A stretch of 44,978 nucleotides of DNA from an uncultured Bacteroidales bacterium (GTDB taxonomy: Bacteria; Bacteroidota; Bacteroidia; Bacteroidales; F082). Location: the NCBI GenBank assembly GCA_946405575.1, contig CAMJHP010000020.1:1-44978 (forward strand). Direction: 5' to 3'. This document shows positions 40,807 through 44,978 of the stretch, piece after piece (position 1 is the first letter of the stretch; each line of letters opens with the position of its first letter). A model generated the notes under the pieces. It saw only the letters and a program-made list of their open reading frames with translations. It did not search any database and had not been told where the DNA came from. The translations under genes were made by a program, and so were the position numbers.

Positions 40807-41211
40807 TTAATCTAACTTCGGTCGATAAATCATATCTGCCGTAACGAAAGCCTCCTTGAATTTCGGCTTGATGCGGCGAAGGCTCTTTTCGGCCTCCACA
40901 CGGTTGCGGAAATCGCCGGCACGAAGACGAAAATAGGGCTCCACATAAGTCAGATAGATGGGAATATCGGGGAACGCTTTCTCAAATTGGCTTTTTACAT
41001 TTTTGGCATGGTCCAAGGCTTCGTTGCCAATTTCCATAAAAATGTGGATGCGGTAGCCGCTGAAAGAGCTGTCGACTTTGTAAAGCGAGCGTTGCTTTGC
41101 AATGAGGCTTTCAATGCGGCTATCTTGGTCAACATTCAGTGAACCATTGTTTTGCGCGAAAGTGAGAGCTGCCCATACTAAGCATATGGAGAGGAAAAAG
41201 ATACGCTTCAT
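40807..41211 (-). CDS. SPOR-domain protein
   Basis: 134 residues with a signal peptide (MKRIFFLSICLVWAALTFAQ). The mature part carries a SPOR-type domain (about 50-130): SGYRIHIFMEIGNEALDHAK, LTYVEPYFRLRAGDFRNRVE, AEKSLRRIKPKFKEAFVTAD. SPOR domains bind peptidoglycan glycan strands stripped of stem peptides, usually at septa. Small one-domain SPOR proteins are common in Bacteroidota. It has its own promoter, divergent from ruvB. Confidence 0.9.
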   Translation of the reverse strand: MKRIFFLSICLVWAALTFAQNNGSLNVDQDSRIESLIAKQRSLYKVDSSFSGYRIHIFMEIGNEALDHAKNVKSQFEKAFPDIPIYLTYVEPYFRLRAGDFRNRVEAEKSLRRIKPKFKEAFVTADMIYRPKLD

Positions 41212-41231
41212 AATGAAATTGTATTAGGCTG

Positions 41232-41261
41232 CAAAGATACATTTTTTTGACGATATGCAAA
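41232..41261 (-). promoter_or_regulatory. Promoter of the SPOR gene
   Basis: On the minus strand TTTG (41261-41258), 18 bases, TATCTTTG (41239-41232) followed by C. Start would be near 41225, a short leader. Confidence 0.7.
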
Positions 41262-41277
41262 TTTCGGTCGAAAGTTG

Positions 41278-41285
41278 TATCTTTG
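41278..41285 (+). promoter_or_regulatory. -7 element of ruvB
   Basis: TATCTTTG on the plus strand, a mirror of the SPOR -7 element 38 bases away. The leader (to 41325) contains AGATTCAACGTAGTTAAATT, close to the AGATTCAACGGAGTTAATC of the 152-bp repeat. Confidence 0.6.
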
Positions 41286-41324
41286 TGGCGCAAATCGCAG
41301 ATTCAACGTAGTTAAATTAGAACG

Positions 41325-42356
<1,032 letters not shown>

Positions 42357-42360
42357 GATG

Positions 42361-43000
42361 CTATTTTTCAGGTTTGTAACCAATCCGCTTGCGAGGTTGG
42401 GCTTTTGTTTCCCTTAATTGGTCGAGGGCGTCATTGAGGGCTTCAATTTGTATGGCAATTTCCAGGTTGGTCTGTTCTTGCTGCTCATTGATGTCGTTTT
42501 GGTCGTGAAGTATTTCCTCAATATAGGCGTTCAACTGATCCATCTTGTGTGAGAGCTGTTCATATCGCAGTTCAGACACTTGTATGGCGGCGACGGCTTG
42601 CCTCACAGCAACAAAAGCTCTCATAATATTAATGTTTACTTGAATGGCAATTTTACTGCGAAGTAATCCTGAGAGCATTGCCACACCTTCTTCCTTCTGT
42701 GAATGCAAAGGGTGCATATTTGCTGTGCTGACCTCGTCCTGTTTTTAAGATGCCATTTTGGCACCTTAGAGAAGAGACTTCGTCCGGCGTCAGCTCAAAC
42801 AAGAAGTCCTTTGGGAAACGTTCAATATTACGTCGTACTTGACGTTTGAGTTGCGCAACTTCAACCTCGTACATATCAGCAAGGTCACTATCCAACATTA
42901 CCTTTTGCCCGCGAATCTCATAGATTACATTCTTGATATTTTCGATGTTTCCTGTTTGCACATCATTTGGGATGATTTTAGGGGGTTTTGAAGTTTCCAT
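42361..43000 (-). pseudogene. ORF6N-domain protein gene, frameshifted
   Basis: Two overlapping frames give one family protein. The first (from 43000) has NVIYEIRGQKVMLDSDLADM, YEVEVAQLKRQVRRNIERFP, FLFELTPDEVSSLRCQNGIL and QHSKYAPFAFTE, then leaves the family frame (GRRCGNAL). The second continues with EEGVAMLSGLLRSKIAIQVN, INIMRAFVAVRQ and a coiled coil to 42361. The shift is at GAAGGAAGAAGG (minus strand), where one extra G, or a duplicated GAAG, accounts for it. ORF6N proteins are DNA-binding proteins of phage origin. A slippage-prone site, a true null allele or an assembly error are all possible. Confidence 0.8.
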
Positions 43001-43027
43001 AACGATACTATTTTAGTTATTGCGCAG

Positions 43028-43035
43028 CAAAGATA
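43028..43035 (-). promoter_or_regulatory. -7 element of the ORF6N gene
   Basis: TATCTTTG followed by C on the minus strand, 27 bases before the ATG at 43000. Confidence 0.5.
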
Positions 43036-43187
43036 TATCACTTGTCAAGAGTTATACGTTGATTAAACGTTTGTAGTCGACTGTAGTCATTTGTTGTCGG
43101 ATATATCATTGGTTTTTAATTATTTGATTTCAATGTCTTAATTGCATTAAACGCAATAGTTTTTTGAAAAGTTGAAAAAATCTATAG

Positions 43188-43222
43188 TTTGCATAGGTAT
43201 TCAAGTATTTTCTTTATTTTTG
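43188..43222 (+). promoter_or_regulatory. Candidate promoter of the SHOCT lipoprotein gene
   Basis: TTTG (43188-43191), 23 bases, TATTTTTG (43215-43222) followed by C. Spacing is slightly long. It would give a leader of about 265 bases. The rest of 43036-43494 holds no supported gene; a small dyad ATTGC / GCAAT lies at 43141-43157. Confidence 0.5.
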
Positions 43223-43494
43223 CCTTCGGATTTGGAGCGCCAAGTCCGTTTTATAGAAGCGTTATGCTTGTCTTGTAATTGGAAACCTGAGAATCTTTCA
43301 ATTAGCACAAGAGCGGGCATAATAGCCTCCGCATTATGCGTGGGCTGTTATTTCTACCACATTTTGTGCTATCAGGTTTTCTCAGGACCTCCAATTACGG
43401 TGTGGCATACAGTTCCACGCTTCTTTTGTGTCAATCAAATGGGATATAAAGGATATTCCCGTGCTTTTGAAACTGGAAGCAAAAAAGAAAACTA

Positions 43495-44118
43495 ATGAAG
43501 AAATTGTTTGTTTTTCTATGTTTTGCATCAATCGCATTCTCGTTTTCGAGTTGTGCAACAATTATTGGAGGCGCAAAATACAATGCGAAAGTCCAAGTCC
43601 CTAATCATCCTGATGCAACTATTAGTGTCAATGGAGAATATAAGGGACAGGGAGAAGCCAATTTTTTGGTCAAAAGAAGAAATGCCGACAAATTGAGTAT
43701 TACGGTACAGGAAGAAAACTGTGAACCCGAGACGACTCAATTTTCAAAGAAAGCTTTTCGTGGCTGGGCTTTTGTGGGGACAGTTGTAGGTTGGACAGGT
43801 TGGATCCCGAACACTTACATCTTTCTCCCATGGGGTATAGTAGTTGATGGCATCACGGGGGCTTGGTGGAAGCCTGATGTCACTGAAAAAGGAGTAAGCA
43901 AAATTGATTATGACAATTTCTTATACACCATCACATACAAGGCAGTCCCTAAAAAAGGTTCAACCATCAAACCCGAGGAAAAGGATAAAGAACTTAAAAA
44001 TGCTACTGCAAAGTCAAAAACAGAAATACTTCGTGAGTTAAAACAACTATTTGATGATGGTGTGCTAACACAAGAGGAATACGAAAAAGAAAAAGCTAAA
44101 CTTTTAGGGTCGGAGTAG
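43495..44118 (+). CDS. Lipoprotein with PEGA-like and SHOCT domains
   Basis: 207 residues with lipobox SFSSC (Cys20) followed by ATIIGG. Residues 30-75 look like a PEGA-type beta domain (VPNHPDATISVNGEYKGQGE). A Trp/Gly-rich hydrophobic segment follows (GWAFVGTVVGWTGWIPNTYI) and may insert in or lie on the membrane. The C-terminal 30 residues are a SHOCT motif (EILRELKQLFDDGVLTQEEY). SHOCT is a short oligomerisation motif common at the ends of otherwise unrelated proteins. No pathway can be assigned. The gene ends at a hairpin shared with the convergent DUF3791 gene. Confidence 0.82.
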   Translation: MKKLFVFLCFASIAFSFSSCATIIGGAKYNAKVQVPNHPDATISVNGEYKGQGEANFLVKRRNADKLSITVQEENCEPETTQFSKKAFRGWAFVGTVVGWTGWIPNTYIFLPWGIVVDGITGAWWKPDVTEKGVSKIDYDNFLYTITYKAVPKKGSTIKPEEKDKELKNATAKSKTEILRELKQLFDDGVLTQEEYEKEKAKLLGSE

Positions 44119-44149
44119 TAATAATACCAAAAATTGCTTTTATAAAACT

Positions 44150-44180
44150 TAGGCAGCTCACGAGGCTGCCTATTGTATTG
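44150..44180. terminator. Hairpin between convergent genes
   Basis: TAGGCAGC / GCTGCCTA stem with a 7-base loop (44150-44172), followed by TTGTATTG on the plus strand and AAGTTTTAT on the minus strand. It is a likely terminator for both directions, though the T-tracts are weak. Confidence 0.65.
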
Positions 44181-44212
44181 TGATAAGGATGGTCAAAGCA
44201 GGTGCTTTATGT

Positions 44213-44431
44213 TTAATTGGCCGCAGTTAATTCTTTCTGCAAAAACTCATAAATATAAGCCGGGCTTTGCAGATATAGACCTGTTTGACGGTCTTTCAAT
44301 TTCTCGAAGACTTTTGAACTATATACTTTTTCGAAAGCATCCGACAATGAGAGATGGTAGTCCTCCTGTAGATAGGATACCAAAGCTTCAACGTCACAGT
44401 CCATTACAAATTGAAATTCGTTCTCGTTCAT
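44213..44431 (-). CDS. DUF3791-type small protein, likely antitoxin partner
   Basis: 72 residues: MNENEFQFVMDCDVEALVSY, LQEDYHLSLSDAFEKVYSSK, LYLQSPAYIYEFLQKEL. This is the small helical protein usually encoded beside DUF3990 in Bacteroidales and Clostridia. Its ATG overlaps the end of the DUF3990 gene by four bases (44428-44431), so the two are translationally coupled. An antitoxin or modulator role is inferred from this pairing, not shown by the sequence. Confidence 0.75.
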   Translation of the reverse strand: MNENEFQFVMDCDVEALVSYLQEDYHLSLSDAFEKVYSSKVFEKLKDRQTGLYLQSPAYIYEFLQKELTAAN

Positions 44432-44892
44432 AGTCTCTTCAAATGTGAAATTGCTTTCTCAGAGCAAAAGCAATACTGGTTATTTAATTTTTTGTATTTT
44501 AGCTCTCTAACCAAATCATTTATGGTGATGATATTTTGCAGGTAACGGTTGATTTGATACACCACGCCGTCATCAGCAATTGGTCCGATAATAAGGTCGT
44601 ATTCGTGTCGCTCGGTATTCTTTCTGTCTCGGTTTTTGACGATGAACTCAGCCCATTCAACGGAAATGCCTTCAAAAATCAATACCTGTAGATTATCATT
44701 GTTCTCGTCCCATTCGTATCTTTGAATGATTGGTGAACCAGCTTCGTCAAAATTGCATCTACGCTGTGCCATATCAATGGCTTGACTTTCGATGGAGGTT
44801 AGATAAAAACCTTTGCCAAAGTCCTTGTTAGGTCGGCATTTTGACAAGTCAATCGTGTCAAAAGGGAAATTTGTGCCGTGATAGAGTATCAT
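44428..44892 (-). CDS. DUF3990 protein, ADP-ribosyltransferase-like fold
   Basis: 154 residues. MILYHGTNFPF and DFGKGFYLTSIESQAIDMAQ match the HGT...G(K)GFYLT pattern of DUF3990, a family placed with the ADP-ribosyltransferase-like folds; ERHEYDLIIGPIADDGVVYQ is the other conserved stretch. The family usually occurs between small DUF3791-type genes and is suspected to be a toxin that modifies protein or nucleic acid with NAD. Here it overlaps genes on both sides by a few bases (upstream stop 44889-44891; downstream start 44431), forming a tight cassette. Activity and target unknown. Confidence 0.8.
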   Translation of the reverse strand: MILYHGTNFPFDTIDLSKCRPNKDFGKGFYLTSIESQAIDMAQRRCNFDEAGSPIIQRYEWDENNDNLQVLIFEGISVEWAEFIVKNRDRKNTERHEYDLIIGPIADDGVVYQINRYLQNIITINDLVRELKYKKLNNQYCFCSEKAISHLKRL

Positions 44893-44978
44893 TCCAAAGT
44901 CCCTCCGTGGCGTTTGCAGTAGGCAATCAGTCCGTCAATGGTGTCATCCAAAGGAAGTAGGTGCTCGGCTTGGTAGTT
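44889..44978 (-). CDS. C-terminal end of an upstream gene of the DUF3990 cassette (partial)
   Basis: Only the last 29 codons are in the window: NYQAEHLLPLDDTIDGLIAY followed by CKRHGGTLE and TGA. The stop overlaps the DUF3990 start (ATGA), so it belongs to the same operon. The pattern resembles the end of DUF3791-type proteins, and such cassettes often have a second small gene in this place, but the fragment is too short to be sure. Confidence 0.5.
   Translation of the reverse strand, partial: NYQAEHLLPLDDTIDGLIAYCKRHGGTLE

Noticed and set aside
43172-43495. 107-codon plus-strand frame beginning at TTG
   Set aside because: A promoter -7 element (43215-43222) lies inside it, downstream of its start; the composition is not protein-like and no RBS is seen. 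It is treated as the leader of the lipoprotein gene.

Overview
The window looks like a chromosomal segment of a Bacteroidota species, most likely order Bacteroidales. Evidence read directly: many genes are preceded by the Bacteroidota promoter -7 element TAnnTTTG (usually extended to TTTGC); there is a secreted FG-GAP protein with a type IX secretion tail, a BACON-domain lipoprotein, a DUF5686 outer-membrane protein, and an LptC - CorC-like - parvulin gene order. The genus cannot be named from this alone. No rRNA, insertion sequence or CRISPR array was found; there is one tRNA (Lys, CTT).

1-9880, envelope block: TPR protein, LptC lipoprotein, CBS/CorC membrane protein, membrane-anchored parvulin isomerase, a six-repeat BACON lipoprotein, a C69 dipeptidase and a small outer-membrane barrel. 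9893-13989 (minus strand): HemW carrying an in-frame palindromic repeat, a T9SS-secreted FG-GAP protein, and an aquaporin. 14167-20751: one colinear block encoding a TolC / MacA / MacB-type efflux machine (ATPase and permease as separate genes) followed by a LytS-type kinase and a LytTR response regulator. 21103-21208: tRNA-Lys and its terminator.

21267-34945, accessory (defence) island. A complete type I restriction-modification set (hsdM, hsdS, hsdR) is interleaved with a Schlafen/AlbA-type ATP-binding gene (between hsdM and hsdS), an AbiE remnant, and an AAA+/DUF4143 ATPase (between hsdS and hsdR). There are two AbiE-type loci; each keeps an intact AbiEi-like antitoxin with an inverted repeat just upstream of its start, and in each the AbiEii toxin is destroyed in a different way. 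A diverged ~110-bp inverted repeat brackets the block from before hsdM to the cupin gene, and a perfect 152-bp direct repeat brackets the second AbiE locus. Three CGCTCAGCG dyads at exact 33-bp spacing lie against the promoter of the AAA+ gene, and an 11-bp tandem repeat lies inside the AlbA gene. These are the features most worth following up.

33856-44978, mostly housekeeping: Nudix hydrolase and DUF985 cupin; ftsB-like gene / DUF5686 protein / ApbE operon; RidA; a 2-hydroxyacid dehydrogenase; a SPOR protein divergent from ruvB; a frameshifted ORF6N gene; a SHOCT lipoprotein; and at the right edge a DUF3791/DUF3990 pair, a likely ADP-ribosyltransferase-fold toxin module, cut by the window end.
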